Shown: positions 24,535 through 33,146 of the stretch, piece after piece
Position numbering within the stretch: the stretch's first letter is position 1
How the letters are laid out: every line of letters begins with the position of its first letter
Assembly (NCBI GenBank): GCA_964344175.1
Contig: CAYFMI010000006.1
Location: forward strand, 10,603-74,602
Direction of reading: 5' to 3'
DNA length: 64,000 nt
Source: NIOZ-UU35 sp964344175
Lineage (GTDB): Bacteria > Chloroflexota > Anaerolineae > Anaerolineales > UBA11858
The notes under the pieces: generated by a model
Seen by the model: the letters and a program-made list of their open reading frames with translations, nothing else
The model's database searches: none
Told to the model about the DNA's origin: nothing
Translations under genes and position numbers: made by a program

Positions 24535-25110
24535 CTATTGATCGAGCAAGGGATCAATGACCGCCTTAATTTGAGGTAATGCGGTGAAGGGGCCAATCTG
24601 CGTGTGGGTGAGTACCCCTTCTTGATTGATGATATAGGTTTCAGGGACGCCGCGAATACGATAAGCCTGTGAAATACGGGTTCCCAGATCTGGCCCATTA
24701 GGATAGCTAATGTTGAATTTCGTCAGGTAACCCAGGGCTTCGGGTTCGGTATCGACATAGTCAACCCCCAAGAAGACCACATCGCCGCGCGACTGATAAT
24801 AAAGCCAGGCCGCTTCGAGGTCGGCGGCTTCTTGTTCGCAGGGTTTGCACCAGGAGGCCCAGAAATTGAGCACAATCACTTTGCCCTTCAAGTCTGTCGA
24901 ATTAATCTCTTGGCCCTCGAACGTGGTCAAAACAAATTCGGGAGCTGCCTGGCCCGGCCCTACCGGCCCTTCTTGGGTGCGTTTTAGCCCAAACGCTAAG
25001 ACCACCATCAAAACGATCAAGCCACCCCAGGCCAGTATCCGCCCCCATTTTGGGCCGCTAGCTGGCTGAGGGAGTTCAGTATCGGGCGTTACGATTTTCT
25101 CTTCACTCAT
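24535..25110 (-). CDS. ccmG: Thioredoxin-like CcmG/TlpA/ResA protein
   Basis: 191 aa. N-terminal anchor (ILAWGGLIVLMVVLAFGL), then an extracytoplasmic thioredoxin fold: APEFVLTTFEGQEINSTDLKGKVIVLNFWASWCKPCEQEA with active-site Cys88-Lys-Pro-Cys91, acidic FLGVDYVD loop and the cis-proline segment RGVPETYIIN. It keeps apocytochrome CXXCH cysteines reduced for heme attachment. Placed between ccmH and the CcmI-like gene in the same operon. Confidence 0.93.
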   Translation of the reverse strand: MSEEKIVTPDTELPQPASGPKWGRILAWGGLIVLMVVLAFGLKRTQEGPVGPGQAAPEFVLTTFEGQEINSTDLKGKVIVLNFWASWCKPCEQEAADLEAAWLYYQSRGDVVFLGVDYVDTEPEALGYLTKFNISYPNGPDLGTRISQAYRIRGVPETYIINQEGVLTHTQIGPFTALPQIKAVIDPLLDQ

Positions 25111-25175
25111 GAATAACTCCGTATTCGGTATTCAGGGTTCTGGTGCGCATTTCAGGTTTCGGTCAACCTCACCGG

Positions 25176-25661
25176 TTACTGATTGCGCTTTAACTCTTCT
25201 TCCAGCCGGGCAGTATACTCGTCTTCAATCTTTTCATCGAGATCCAGGAGTTCATCTGGCTCGGTGCGCCGCCAACTTTGAATGCCCTTGAACAAGACAA
25301 AAACTCCCAGCAAAAAGGCCGCCGGAGGAACAATGTAAACCAGCCAGTTCAAGCCCTGACGGGGTGGCTCGGAGAGTACGCGTGCGCCATATTGATCGAC
25401 AAAATATTGCTTGATCTCATCCTCACTCCAGCCCTGGCTAAGTTTCTCGCGAATTAAATCGCGCCATTGCGCGCAGGCTTGCGTACCGCACACATCCAAG
25501 GGGACATTTTCGCAGACCGGGCAAAACAACTCCCGAGCAATCGCGTTGACTTCGTCATCGGTAGGGGGGTCTGGGTTGGCGTCCTGAGCGAGGGCGGTCA
25601 GTGGAGTGATAAGAATTGCAAAGACGATGAGTATAAGGGCAAGTGATGTATGTTTATTCAT
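25176..25661 (-). CDS. ccmH: Cytochrome c maturation protein CcmH
   Basis: 161 aa. Cleavable signal (ILITPLTALAQ), then the diagnostic LFCPVCENVPLDVCGTQACAQWRDLIREKLSQGWSEDEIKQYFVDQYG, with redox pair Cys47 and Cys50 and two additional cysteines (58 and 64) seen in many non-proteobacterial forms. One helix near 105-122 anchors the domain; the acidic C-terminal tail is cytoplasmic. It works with CcmG and CcmF in thiol exchange and heme ligation. It lies between ccmF (62 bases away) and ccmG. Confidence 0.94.
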   Translation of the reverse strand: MNKHTSLALILIVFAILITPLTALAQDANPDPPTDDEVNAIARELFCPVCENVPLDVCGTQACAQWRDLIREKLSQGWSEDEIKQYFVDQYGARVLSEPPRQGLNWLVYIVPPAAFLLGVFVLFKGIQSWRRTEPDELLDLDEKIEDEYTARLEEELKRNQ

Positions 25662-25723
25662 AGTTTTTGGTTTGAAGGTTTACAATTTTTCACTTGTAAA
25701 CCTTCAACATTCAATCCATTGCA

Positions 25724-27775
25724 TTAATCAGCAGCGGCTATTTTCTGATGGGTGCGCTTGGCAGCCAACGAACGCTCTTTTTGCGGCCAGGCTGCCACCA
25801 GCGTACCGACAATAAACACCCAAGACCCCAGCCACATCCACTGAACCAATGGGTTATGATAAACCTTGAACGTGGCGCTGTTGGTGCTGATCTCCTCCCA
25901 GTCTACCAGCAGAACATAGAAATCATCCATCAGGGTGCTGCGTACACCAGGGATAGTCATGGGCTGCTGGGAGTCGTAGAAGAAATCGCGGCGGGGGTAT
26001 AACTCACCCACCGGCTGCCCATCTTTATAAACACTCACAACGGCACGAGCCACATTGCGGCCATCGGAGGCATCGAATACGGCTAACTCATCATAGACCA
26101 TGCTGTATTTCCCCAGGGAAATCGATTCGCCCAAACTGAGCGTCCCCTGGGTTTCGGTCTGAAACATTTCGATGCCCACGATACCAATCGCTAACATTGC
26201 CATACTGATGTGGACAATGTAGCCGCCATAACGACGCGGATCACGCTGCATTAGTTTTTGGAAGGCGGACAGTAAATTTGTGTCGTGACGCTTACGCCGA
26301 GCCAGGATGCCGCGCCCATACTCGTAGAGGGTCACCGCAATCACCAACGAGGCCAGGAAGATGCCAATCAGAGCAAAGATATTGGTAACACCCGATACAA
26401 TTGCAGCTACTAATACAACCACCGCAGCGACGGCCGGTTTCCATAGGGCGCGCCCCAGAGTTTTGTAGGTGGAGCGCCCCCAGGCCGAGAGCGGGGCTAT
26501 CGCCATCAGCAGGAGCAGGCCAGCCATCAGCGGGCCGTTGGCGCGCTCATAAAAGGGCGGGCCGACGGTTACTTTTTGGCCGGTAACCAATTCCGAGATC
26601 AACGGGAAGATTACGCCCCAAAAACAGACTACTAAAATGCCAAGGAATAATAAATTGTTCAATAAAAAGAGCGCCTCGCGCGAAAGCATGGAGGTCATTT
26701 CAGCTTGCGATTTGAGATCATTCCAGCGCTGCATCAACAATCCCAGCGATGCCATGAATGTCAGACCGATGAAGGCGAAAAACAACGGCCCGATGGCGCT
26801 CTGTGCAAAAGCGTGGACCGACGAAAGCACCCCAGAGCGGGTGAGGAATGTCCCAAAGATAACCAGCGAATAGGTGAGAATGATCAGCACCATATTCCAC
26901 TGTTTGAGCATGCCGCGCTTCTCTTGGATCATCACCGAGTGCAAAAAGGCCGTTCCGGTCAGCCAGGGCATAAAGGCGGCAATTTCCACCGGATCCCAGC
27001 CCCAGTAGCCCCCCCAGCCCAACACATCATAGGCCCACCGTCCACCCAGCACCAACCCTAAGGAGAGGAACATCCAGGCCCACAGCGTCCAGCGGCGGGT
27101 CAGGCGTATCCAGCGGTCGTCGGTACGGCCGGTAATCAGCGCCGCCATAGCAAAAGCGTAGGGGATTACGAAAGACACAAACCCCAGATACAGCATGGGG
27201 GGGTGGATAATCATCCCAGGGTGGCGCAAGAGAGGGTTCAGCCCCTGACCATCAGGCGGAAAATAGAGACGCGCGTCCGCGGGGGGGAACATGGCCTCGG
27301 TAACCTGCCCCGAAGGCAATGCCCACAAACGGGTGTATGGATTTTCGATAAAGATGTTCAGCGCCAAGAAAAAGGCCAAAGTCACCAGCGAGACCACAAT
27401 CACCCAGGGTAAGAATTCACGGTCACGGTCCCATTTTCGCAAGGTTACTGCCGATGCAAATGCCGCCATCAACCACGACCAAAACACCAATGAACCGGCC
27501 TGCCCACCCCACAACGCGGTAACTTTCAGATACATGGGCATGCTGCGGCTGGTGACACTGGCAACGTATTCAACCTCAAAGTGGTTGGTCGCCAATAAAT
27601 AGATAATGCTCAACGCCGAAAGGGTGAGCAAGGGGAAGGTCAGCAGCATGGCATTACGGGCGCTATCTACCCAGGCGGGTTTTTCCTGACGAAGCCCATA
27701 CAGCGCGGCAAATATCCCGTAGAGCGAAACAATAAACGTAATGACTAATGCGCCAAAACCGAGGTTTGTAATCAT
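25724..27775 (-). CDS. ccmF: Heme lyase subunit CcmF
   Basis: 683 aa from ATG 27775 (GGAG 6 bases upstream; an open extension into ccmE is not used). About 15 helices. The WWD domain reads RWAYDVLGWGGYWGWDPVEIAAFMPWLTGTAFLHSVMIQEKRG, flanked by heme-ligand histidines (HPPMLYLGF before, SSVHAFAQS after). The large C-terminal external domain ends near the last helix (WMWLGSWVFIVGTLVAAWP). CcmF transfers heme from CcmE to apocytochrome. Second gene of the operon, 28 bases after ccmE. Confidence 0.96.
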   Translation of the reverse strand: MITNLGFGALVITFIVSLYGIFAALYGLRQEKPAWVDSARNAMLLTFPLLTLSALSIIYLLATNHFEVEYVASVTSRSMPMYLKVTALWGGQAGSLVFWSWLMAAFASAVTLRKWDRDREFLPWVIVVSLVTLAFFLALNIFIENPYTRLWALPSGQVTEAMFPPADARLYFPPDGQGLNPLLRHPGMIIHPPMLYLGFVSFVIPYAFAMAALITGRTDDRWIRLTRRWTLWAWMFLSLGLVLGGRWAYDVLGWGGYWGWDPVEIAAFMPWLTGTAFLHSVMIQEKRGMLKQWNMVLIILTYSLVIFGTFLTRSGVLSSVHAFAQSAIGPLFFAFIGLTFMASLGLLMQRWNDLKSQAEMTSMLSREALFLLNNLLFLGILVVCFWGVIFPLISELVTGQKVTVGPPFYERANGPLMAGLLLLMAIAPLSAWGRSTYKTLGRALWKPAVAAVVVLVAAIVSGVTNIFALIGIFLASLVIAVTLYEYGRGILARRKRHDTNLLSAFQKLMQRDPRRYGGYIVHISMAMLAIGIVGIEMFQTETQGTLSLGESISLGKYSMVYDELAVFDASDGRNVARAVVSVYKDGQPVGELYPRRDFFYDSQQPMTIPGVRSTLMDDFYVLLVDWEEISTNSATFKVYHNPLVQWMWLGSWVFIVGTLVAAWPQKERSLAAKRTHQKIAAAD

Positions 27776-27803
27776 AGATGCTCCGTTAAATCCAGTAAAC
27801 GGC

Positions 27804-28322
27804 TTAAGGATTGTTGGCTTGTTCGGGAACGGCTTCTTCGTATTTCGTTGGGCATTTGAGCAGCAACTCATCCGCATGGAAAACGCCATCATCGCCCAGT
27901 CGTCCGGTCATAATCGCCTGCGCTTCGTTTTGCAGCAAGTCGGGGATTGGGCCTTCATACATGACCGTAATGGTTGAGCGCGATGGATCGGTGACAGCGG
28001 CATGCAGGGCAGCAGCCAAGCCGCCTTCGGCATCCAGTTCATCGTTGTCGCCAGGAACATGGGCCACATCAAATGTCAAAATCAAATTCTCGCGGTCATA
28101 TGCAATACTCTCGCCAATAACCGCACCGGATATTCGCAAATCACGCTCGGATACTTCAGCGCCTTTGGCGACAACTTCATCAATGGTCAGGAAATATTGC
28201 GCACTGGCCTGTGTAGAAGAGGCGATCAGGTAAATCACTGCCGCAACAATTAATGCACCACCCAAAAGGAATTTCATTTTGCTTTGGGATCGCGGCTGGG
28301 TAAGGTTGGTATTTTCAGTCAT
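27804..28322 (-). CDS. ccmE: Heme chaperone CcmE, CxxxY type
   Basis: 172 aa from the second of two adjacent ATGs (better spaced to AGGAG; the first is at 28325). N-terminal anchor, then the OB-fold: LRISGAVIGESIAYD, LTFDVAH, ITVMYEGPIPDLLQNEAQAIMTGRLGDDGVFHADELLLKCPTKYEE. In proteobacteria the heme-binding residue is His in LAKHDE; here the site is Cys-Pro-Thr-Lys-Tyr (Cys157, Tyr161), the CxxxY variant known from archaea and some sulfate reducers. First gene of the operon. R1 copy f lies just upstream. Confidence 0.95.
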   Translation of the reverse strand: MTENTNLTQPRSQSKMKFLLGGALIVAAVIYLIASSTQASAQYFLTIDEVVAKGAEVSERDLRISGAVIGESIAYDRENLILTFDVAHVPGDNDELDAEGGLAAALHAAVTDPSRSTITVMYEGPIPDLLQNEAQAIMTGRLGDDGVFHADELLLKCPTKYEEAVPEQANNP

Positions 28323-28343
28323 CATCTGCTCCTGTAATACACA

Positions 28344-28438
28344 TAGGAGTTACGCGCTTGTGAGAGGGAAGCCCCAAAAATAGAGGCGCGAAGCGCCCCT
28401 ATTTTTGGATAAATTTTCAACGAACTGCGTAAATCCTA
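28344..28438 (-). mobile_element. R1 MITE-like element, copy f (intact, with target duplication)
   Basis: 95 bp between TAGGAGTTACGCG and CGTAAATCCTA ends, with hairpin AAAAATAGAGGCGC / GCGCCCCTATTTTT. Flanked by exact ACACA repeats (28339-28343, 28439-28443). It sits 22 bases before ccmE, so it separates that gene from any upstream promoter. Confidence 0.85.
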
Positions 28439-28463
28439 ACACAAATAAAAATTGTTCTGACAG

Positions 28464-28482
28464 AAAAGCCCTTGATGAGGGC
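28464..28482 (-). terminator. Possible weak terminator after the response regulator
   Basis: Leftward strand reads GCCCT-CATCA-AGGGC-TTTT, a short 5-bp stem plus U-tract, 140 bases after the response regulator stop. Short stem, so uncertain. Confidence 0.4.
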
Positions 28483-28621
28483 CTGTAAGGGTCACTTCTA
28501 ACTGCATATTTTGTCACAATGAGATTAACAACAGGTGAGTAAGCCAACAAAATCGTATGAGAATACGAAACCAAGTACATACGACACCCGGATATTTATA
28601 CGAAAATCATGCCCCTGCCGG

Positions 28622-29257
28622 TTATTCATCGGCAGACGGCAGCAAGCCCTTGCGCATGGCATAGGTAACGGCCTCGGTGCGGTTTTGCGCGCCCAACTTC
28701 TGCAAGATATTACGCACATGATATTTGACCGTATTCTCACTGATAAAAAGGTGTTGGGCAATCGCCCTATTTGACAAGCCTTCCCCCATCAATTTGAGCA
28801 CATCAATCTCGCGACCGGAAAGTAATTCAGGCTCATCTTGCGAAAGCTGCTGAAAGCGGCTCATCAGGCGAGCGGCTGTTTTGCGCGTGATGGCGGCATC
28901 GCCATGCTCAACACCATTGAGGATTTCTAGAAAATCTTGCGCATTGAGATCCTTCAACAAAAAACCATCCGCTCCACTCTCAATAGCGCTGAATAAATCT
29001 CTGTCATTGTCTGATACAGTCAGCATGACAACATACACGTCTGGAAATTCGGCCTTAATATGCTGTAAGGCTTCTAAGCCATCCATCTTTGGCATGGTAA
29101 TATCAAGCAGAGCCATATCCGGCTTATATTGACGCACTGCATCGAGCGCGGCTTCCCCATCCCCAACCTGGGCGACAACCTGATAGTCGGCTGCTTCTAA
29201 AAGGCTGATGATCCCATCACGGAATAGTGAATGGTCATCGGCTACGATCACTCGCAT
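28622..29257 (-). CDS. NarL/FixJ-family response regulator
   Basis: 211 aa from ATG 29257 (AGGAG 9 bases upstream, inside the kinase gene). Receiver domain 1-120 with acidic pocket VADDHS and phospho-Asp in ALLDITMPKMDG, Thr in MLTVSD and Lys in FLLKDL. LuxR-type DNA-binding domain at about 148-205: LSGREIDVLKLMGEGLSNRAIAQHLFISENTVKYHVRNILQKLGAQNRTEAV. Overlaps the kinase gene by 23 bases, so they form a coupled pair. Target genes are not visible; the upstream ccm operon or respiratory genes are plausible. Confidence 0.93.
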   Translation of the reverse strand: MRVIVADDHSLFRDGIISLLEAADYQVVAQVGDGEAALDAVRQYKPDMALLDITMPKMDGLEALQHIKAEFPDVYVVMLTVSDNDRDLFSAIESGADGFLLKDLNAQDFLEILNGVEHGDAAITRKTAARLMSRFQQLSQDEPELLSGREIDVLKLMGEGLSNRAIAQHLFISENTVKYHVRNILQKLGAQNRTEAVTYAMRKGLLPSADE

Positions 29258-30740
29258 CGCCTGTCTCCTGTTTTCTACCAACCATTAAATTTACAATTAC
29301 CTGCGTCCCCACTCCCGGCTGTGATTGAATATCAATATTGGCGCCAATCTCCTCAGCGCGCTCTTGCATGGTTCTCAAACCAAACCTGCCATTCTCTTTT
29401 GCCATCATCGCTTCGGGATTGAAACCAATGCCATTATCGCGGACTTCTAATTGTAGTGCGTCTTGGTTAAAATGCAATCTAACCTCAATGACGCTAGCCA
29501 GTGAATATTTTCGGGCATTGGTCAGCGCTTCTTGCACAATCCTTAAAAGTTGGAGTACCGTTTCAGGGTCAAGCTTAAGTTCCCCAGGTTTTGACAAATC
29601 CAGTTGGACGTGAAAATCACTTAACTGATTGAAGCGCTCAACATAATCTCGAATCGTCAACGCTAAATCTGCATCAACTCGCCCCGACATACGCAACCCT
29701 AATATGGCTTCGCGCACATCCATAAATAAGCCGCGGGCGGCTTCTTCTAATTGTAACAGTTGTTGATCGGCATCTGTCCAGCGCTCCTTTTGTAGTAACA
29801 TGCGCACGGCCATTGCCTTGGTATTGACATACCCAAGCACCTGTGAGATACCATCGTGGAGTTCACGGGCAATCCGCTCGCGCTCTTCTACAATAGCCCG
29901 CTGACGAACTTTAGTGCGCTCTTCTTGATCAAGCGTATGCTGCTCAATGCGATCAGCCATCTCATTAAATGTGCTGGCTAACTCACAGATCTCGTCGTTG
30001 ATAGTAGATCGTTTTTGAATGCGAGCGCTATGATCGCCAGCAGCAAACGCCACCATCGGTTTTTGCAAAGTTTCGATGCGGCTAACAATAAGGCGATTCA
30101 CCAACCAATTTACGCCCAAAGCCACCAAGAAAGTTGCCAGAGCTGAAATCAACAGGTCGATTTGTAAATCCTCTAATAAGTGCGCCTGGAATTCCCCCAT
30201 CGGCACATCTATCAGCAACACGCCCAGGTGTACATTGGCCGCATCATGACAATCGAAGCATTCGGGTCGATTATCAATGGGTGTTGATACGCGCAACAAT
30301 TTTGATGTTTTGCCAAATTCAACTGTGCGCGGGCGCTGCCCGGCAGGGTATTGATGGCAAGCCTGACACTCTTCATCCAGAAGATCAAATTGCCCTGAAA
30401 GATCGGCAGAGCCAATGTTCCATCCACTCGCACCGATAATTTGCACACGGTCAACATTTTCTAAGCGGCTTATATCCGACAAAACCCTGGCCAGATGGTC
30501 ATCGTCCTTTATCAACATTGTATGTGCAAGACTAGAATATAAGACATCGCCCAGGTTGACTGCCGTCAATCGAGTTTGCTCTTGAATCAATTCATATTCG
30601 CGCCAGTAATGAGCCATCGATAGCACAATAAGGGCCACAAAAACAGGCAGAGATAGTCCCAAGGCAACTCTAGCCCGCAAACTCGTTCGAAATGCTCCAA
30701 ATTGTTCTCTCAGATCGGAGAAAAAATCACTTATTCTCAT
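29235..30740 (-). CDS. NarX-family sensor kinase with two CXXCH heme motifs
   Basis: 501 aa. Helix near 27-44, an external sensor domain of about 145 residues, second helix near 193-217, HAMP (RLIVSRIETLQKPMVAFAAGDHSARI), HisKA_3 dimerisation (ERERIARELHDGISQVLG, phospho-His in ELHDG) and HATPase (VQEALTNARKYS, VRDNGIGFNPE, GRFGLRTMQERAEEIGA). The sensor domain contains CQACH and CFDCH (about residues 125 and 161), typical covalent heme c sites, so it probably senses redox state or a diatomic gas. ATG 30740 has only a weak ribosome site; codons before it come from R1 copy g. The ccm operon next door would mature it. Confidence 0.9.
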   Translation of the reverse strand: MRISDFFSDLREQFGAFRTSLRARVALGLSLPVFVALIVLSMAHYWREYELIQEQTRLTAVNLGDVLYSSLAHTMLIKDDDHLARVLSDISRLENVDRVQIIGASGWNIGSADLSGQFDLLDEECQACHQYPAGQRPRTVEFGKTSKLLRVSTPIDNRPECFDCHDAANVHLGVLLIDVPMGEFQAHLLEDLQIDLLISALATFLVALGVNWLVNRLIVSRIETLQKPMVAFAAGDHSARIQKRSTINDEICELASTFNEMADRIEQHTLDQEERTKVRQRAIVEERERIARELHDGISQVLGYVNTKAMAVRMLLQKERWTDADQQLLQLEEAARGLFMDVREAILGLRMSGRVDADLALTIRDYVERFNQLSDFHVQLDLSKPGELKLDPETVLQLLRIVQEALTNARKYSLASVIEVRLHFNQDALQLEVRDNGIGFNPEAMMAKENGRFGLRTMQERAEEIGANIDIQSQPGVGTQVIVNLMVGRKQETGDASDRSR

Positions 30741-30753
30741 AAAATATGTTTCA

Positions 30754-30869
30754 TAGAAGTTACGCACTTACGCAGGGGAAGCCCGAAAATAGAGGGGTGT
30801 GTGGGGCACTTCATGCCCCACACACCCCTCTATTTTCAGAATATTTTTCATCGGACTGCGTAATTCCTA
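30754..30869 (+). mobile_element. R1 MITE-like element, copy g (intact, with target duplication)
   Basis: 116 bp from TAGAAGTTACGCA to TGCGTAATTCCTA, with a long hairpin GAAAATAGAGGGGTGTGTGG / CCACACACCCCTCTATTTTC. Exact flanking TTTCA repeats at 30749-30753 and 30870-30874. Lies 13 bases upstream of the kinase start. Confidence 0.87.
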
Positions 30870-31039
30870 TTTCAAAAACCTAAAATTCTCAAGACCTGCG
30901 CACCTCGTTGAGGGATGACAGAAAACGGGGATACAGGGGCGAACCCTAGACATCCCTATCTCTCAGGGTTTTCATTTTCGTGAGTGAGCAACGCACCCGA
31001 CACTATTATGCCATAACTAGACTAACTCAGGCCATTTTA

Positions 31040-31256
31040 CAATATATTTTTCAAAAAAACATGCGTCGCCCTGAATCTTATCTTCGGTGCATTTTTTGTT
31101 TCCCCATCCTTTTCGCCCCGCAAGAAAGGGAGTAAATTAACAAAAACAGGGCGAGTCGCAGCCAAACTTGCTACAAGTTCACCCTGTTTTTGCATCAATT
31201 CTCCTCCCCTGAAACGGGGGGCAAATCGCAACAGCGATGCGGTTCAGGCCGGCTCT
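31040..31256 (-). other. Structured region with nested hairpins and a doubtful 52-aa ORF
   Basis: In a 387-base gap. Leftward strand shows CCTGAA...TTTCAGG around ATCGC-TGTT-GCGAT, then GGGGAGGAG, then CAAAAACAGGG...CCCTGTTTTTG around AACTTG-TAG-CAAGTT. An ORF (31195-31037, MQKQGELVASLAATRPVF...) starts 7 bases after the GGAG but overlaps the second hairpin and resembles nothing known. It may be an RNA element or a small protein. From 30870 to 31040 I see nothing. Confidence 0.3.
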
Positions 31257-32174
31257 TTAATGTAAACGCAACCGAGTTCCACATGCCCGGCAAAAACGGT
31301 CTCCCCCAGATGCGCGTTTACCGCACTGATGGCAATAGGTGTCATCTACCGAGTTGGCCGCTATGCCAGCTCCTGGTTTTCGGCTGCGCGATGTTTTTCT
31401 AGGTTGGGGCGCTTCCCGTCCAGACTGCCAGTACCAAACGATACCCCCAACGACTAACAACAAGCCTAATCCCCCCAATAACCAGGGCAGCAAACTCATC
31501 AGATCAAATTCAGAGCGCCCTTGAGAGTCATCGGCAATCGGCTCACTGGGCTGCACCTGGAAACTTTCAAAACTCAGCGTGTCGCTGTCCTTTTGATAGT
31601 CGATATTGACATTGACAACATCCCCAGCAGCTGGCGCGCCAATCTCCATAATATAGTACTGCAAGCCATCCGAACCCAATTGAAATTCGCCCAGATCAGG
31701 CTCAACGCTCATCTGCCTAGCCCCCACGGGCTGCTGCACTAAGACAAGCATCGATTCAACATCGTAATCGCTCATCCATGAATACTCATAGTGGCGATCA
31801 GCGCCATCTTTCTCTAATTGCGGATCATAGTACTCTAATTGAACTTCCGGCGCTGTAGCGGTAATATTGACATATACCCATTGATCGTCTGTCTGAATTT
31901 CATACATGGCGTTCAGTAATGCGCCATCGGGCTGACGGACAGCTACTGCATTGGGCTGACCTACGGCCGCGGGGATACGGAATACCAGATCTGCCGGAAG
32001 GGGAACATCCGCAGCAAGTTGCGCTCGCATGATAACTAACATTTCTGGGGCATCATATTCGGGCCATAGGTCCACCTGTAAGAACGATAAACGCACCGCA
32101 TTTCCTTGTGCCTGTACACCCACAGGAAGTAATAAAGAAATAAGAAAAGCGAATACCAAGAATCGTTTAAACAT
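31257..32174 (-). CDS. Exported beta-rich protein with membrane anchor and zinc ribbon
   Basis: 305 aa. Cleavable signal (LISLLLPVGVQAQG), an extracytoplasmic beta-rich domain (about 25-215), one helix (LMSLLPWLLGGLGLLLVVGGIVWYW), a basic linker and a C-terminal cytoplasmic zinc ribbon YCHQCGKRASGGDRFCRACGTR. The layout matches the second half of the diheme lipoprotein at 21909 (same type of beta domain with VNVNI strands followed by a helix) and the zinc ribbon of the CcmI-like protein, so it may belong to the same cytochrome-related envelope system. No enzyme motif. GAGG precedes the ATG. Confidence 0.72.
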   Translation of the reverse strand: MFKRFLVFAFLISLLLPVGVQAQGNAVRLSFLQVDLWPEYDAPEMLVIMRAQLAADVPLPADLVFRIPAAVGQPNAVAVRQPDGALLNAMYEIQTDDQWVYVNITATAPEVQLEYYDPQLEKDGADRHYEYSWMSDYDVESMLVLVQQPVGARQMSVEPDLGEFQLGSDGLQYYIMEIGAPAAGDVVNVNIDYQKDSDTLSFESFQVQPSEPIADDSQGRSEFDLMSLLPWLLGGLGLLLVVGGIVWYWQSGREAPQPRKTSRSRKPGAGIAANSVDDTYCHQCGKRASGGDRFCRACGTRLRLH

Positions 32175-32199
32175 ACCGAACCTCGCTAATTGTAAAGTT

Positions 32200-32301
32200 T
32201 AGGGCTTACACAGTTCGTTGAAAGATATTCGATCACAGGGGTGTGTGGGATGCTTCGAACTCCTATGATCGGAATTTTCCTGCGCAAGTGCGTAACTCCT
32301 A
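32200..32301 (-). mobile_element. R1 MITE-like element, copy h
   Basis: 102 bp, reverse orientation: TAGGGCTTACACAGTTCGTTGAAAGATATTC at one end and TGCGCAAGTGCGTAACTCCTA at the other, with a decayed GATCACAGGGGT...CCTATGATC hairpin. Flanks (AAGTT, GATTG) do not match. Confidence 0.75.
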
Positions 32302-32369
32302 GATTGAATTTATTGTAGGCGAGTATGATACCACGAGAGCTGCAATTCGAATGAATCACCCAATTGCCT

Positions 32370-33146
32370 CTATCCAATGGCCGCGCGCAGATGTTGAGCT
32401 AACTCGCCAAATTTCGCAGTGTAGCGCAAACTTTGCTGTCGCGGGCGCGGCAAATCTACCTGAACATCCATGCGGATCTGGCCTGGACGGGGACTGAGGA
32501 CAATCACGCGGTCAGCCAGAAATATGGCCTCGGCAATGGCATGCGTGACCATTACCATCGTCTTGCGCTGCATCCATTCGCCACGAGCAATCTTCAGCAA
32601 TTCATCTCCCATTTGTTCACGCGTCAACGCATCCAACGCACCAAATGGTTCGTCGAGTAGCAACACATCGGGATCATGCACCAAAGCCCGAGCTATGGCT
32701 ACTCGTTGAGCCATTCCTCCCGATAAATCACGCGGCAGCCAATCTTCAAATCCCACCAATCCCACCAGATCGATCAATTCCTGCACCTGGGTTCGAGTTT
32801 GATCCTGAGGCACATTTTGCACTTCAAGGGGCAAGGCGATATTCTCAAAAACTGTGCGCCAGGGCATCAAATTTGAGTTTTGGAAAACAAACCCCACCCC
32901 GCGCCGCGGCCCGGTGAGTGGTTCACCGCGAAAAAACACCTGCCCGTGCGTCGGCGGCAGCAAGCCCCCCAGAATGCGCAACAACGTACTTTTGCCACAC
33001 CCCGAGGGGCCAAGCACACATAATAATTCCTGCCGCCCAATCTCAAAACTAATATCGTCCAACGCCTGCAAGTCGCCGTTTCCATCCGAGAACACGGCGC
33101 TCAATTCATGGACCGACAAAATTGGATCACTCTTCAATGAATTCAT
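32370..33146 (-). CDS. ABC transporter ATPase of the riboflavin-type transporter
   Basis: 258-aa ATPase of the nitrate/sulfonate/taurine type. Walker A GPSGCGKSTLLR, Q-loop GFVFQNSNLMPWR, signature LSGGMAQRVAIARA, Walker B VLLLDEPFGALD, switch VTHAIAEAI. Overlaps the end of the binding-protein gene by 20 bases, without a clear ribosome site. Third gene of an operon under the FMN riboswitch; it energises uptake. A single ATPase gene would form a homodimer. Confidence 0.9.
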   Translation of the reverse strand: MNSLKSDPILSVHELSAVFSDGNGDLQALDDISFEIGRQELLCVLGPSGCGKSTLLRILGGLLPPTHGQVFFRGEPLTGPRRGVGFVFQNSNLMPWRTVFENIALPLEVQNVPQDQTRTQVQELIDLVGLVGFEDWLPRDLSGGMAQRVAIARALVHDPDVLLLDEPFGALDALTREQMGDELLKIARGEWMQRKTMVMVTHAIAEAIFLADRVIVLSPRPGQIRMDVQVDLPRPRQQSLRYTAKFGELAQHLRAAIG

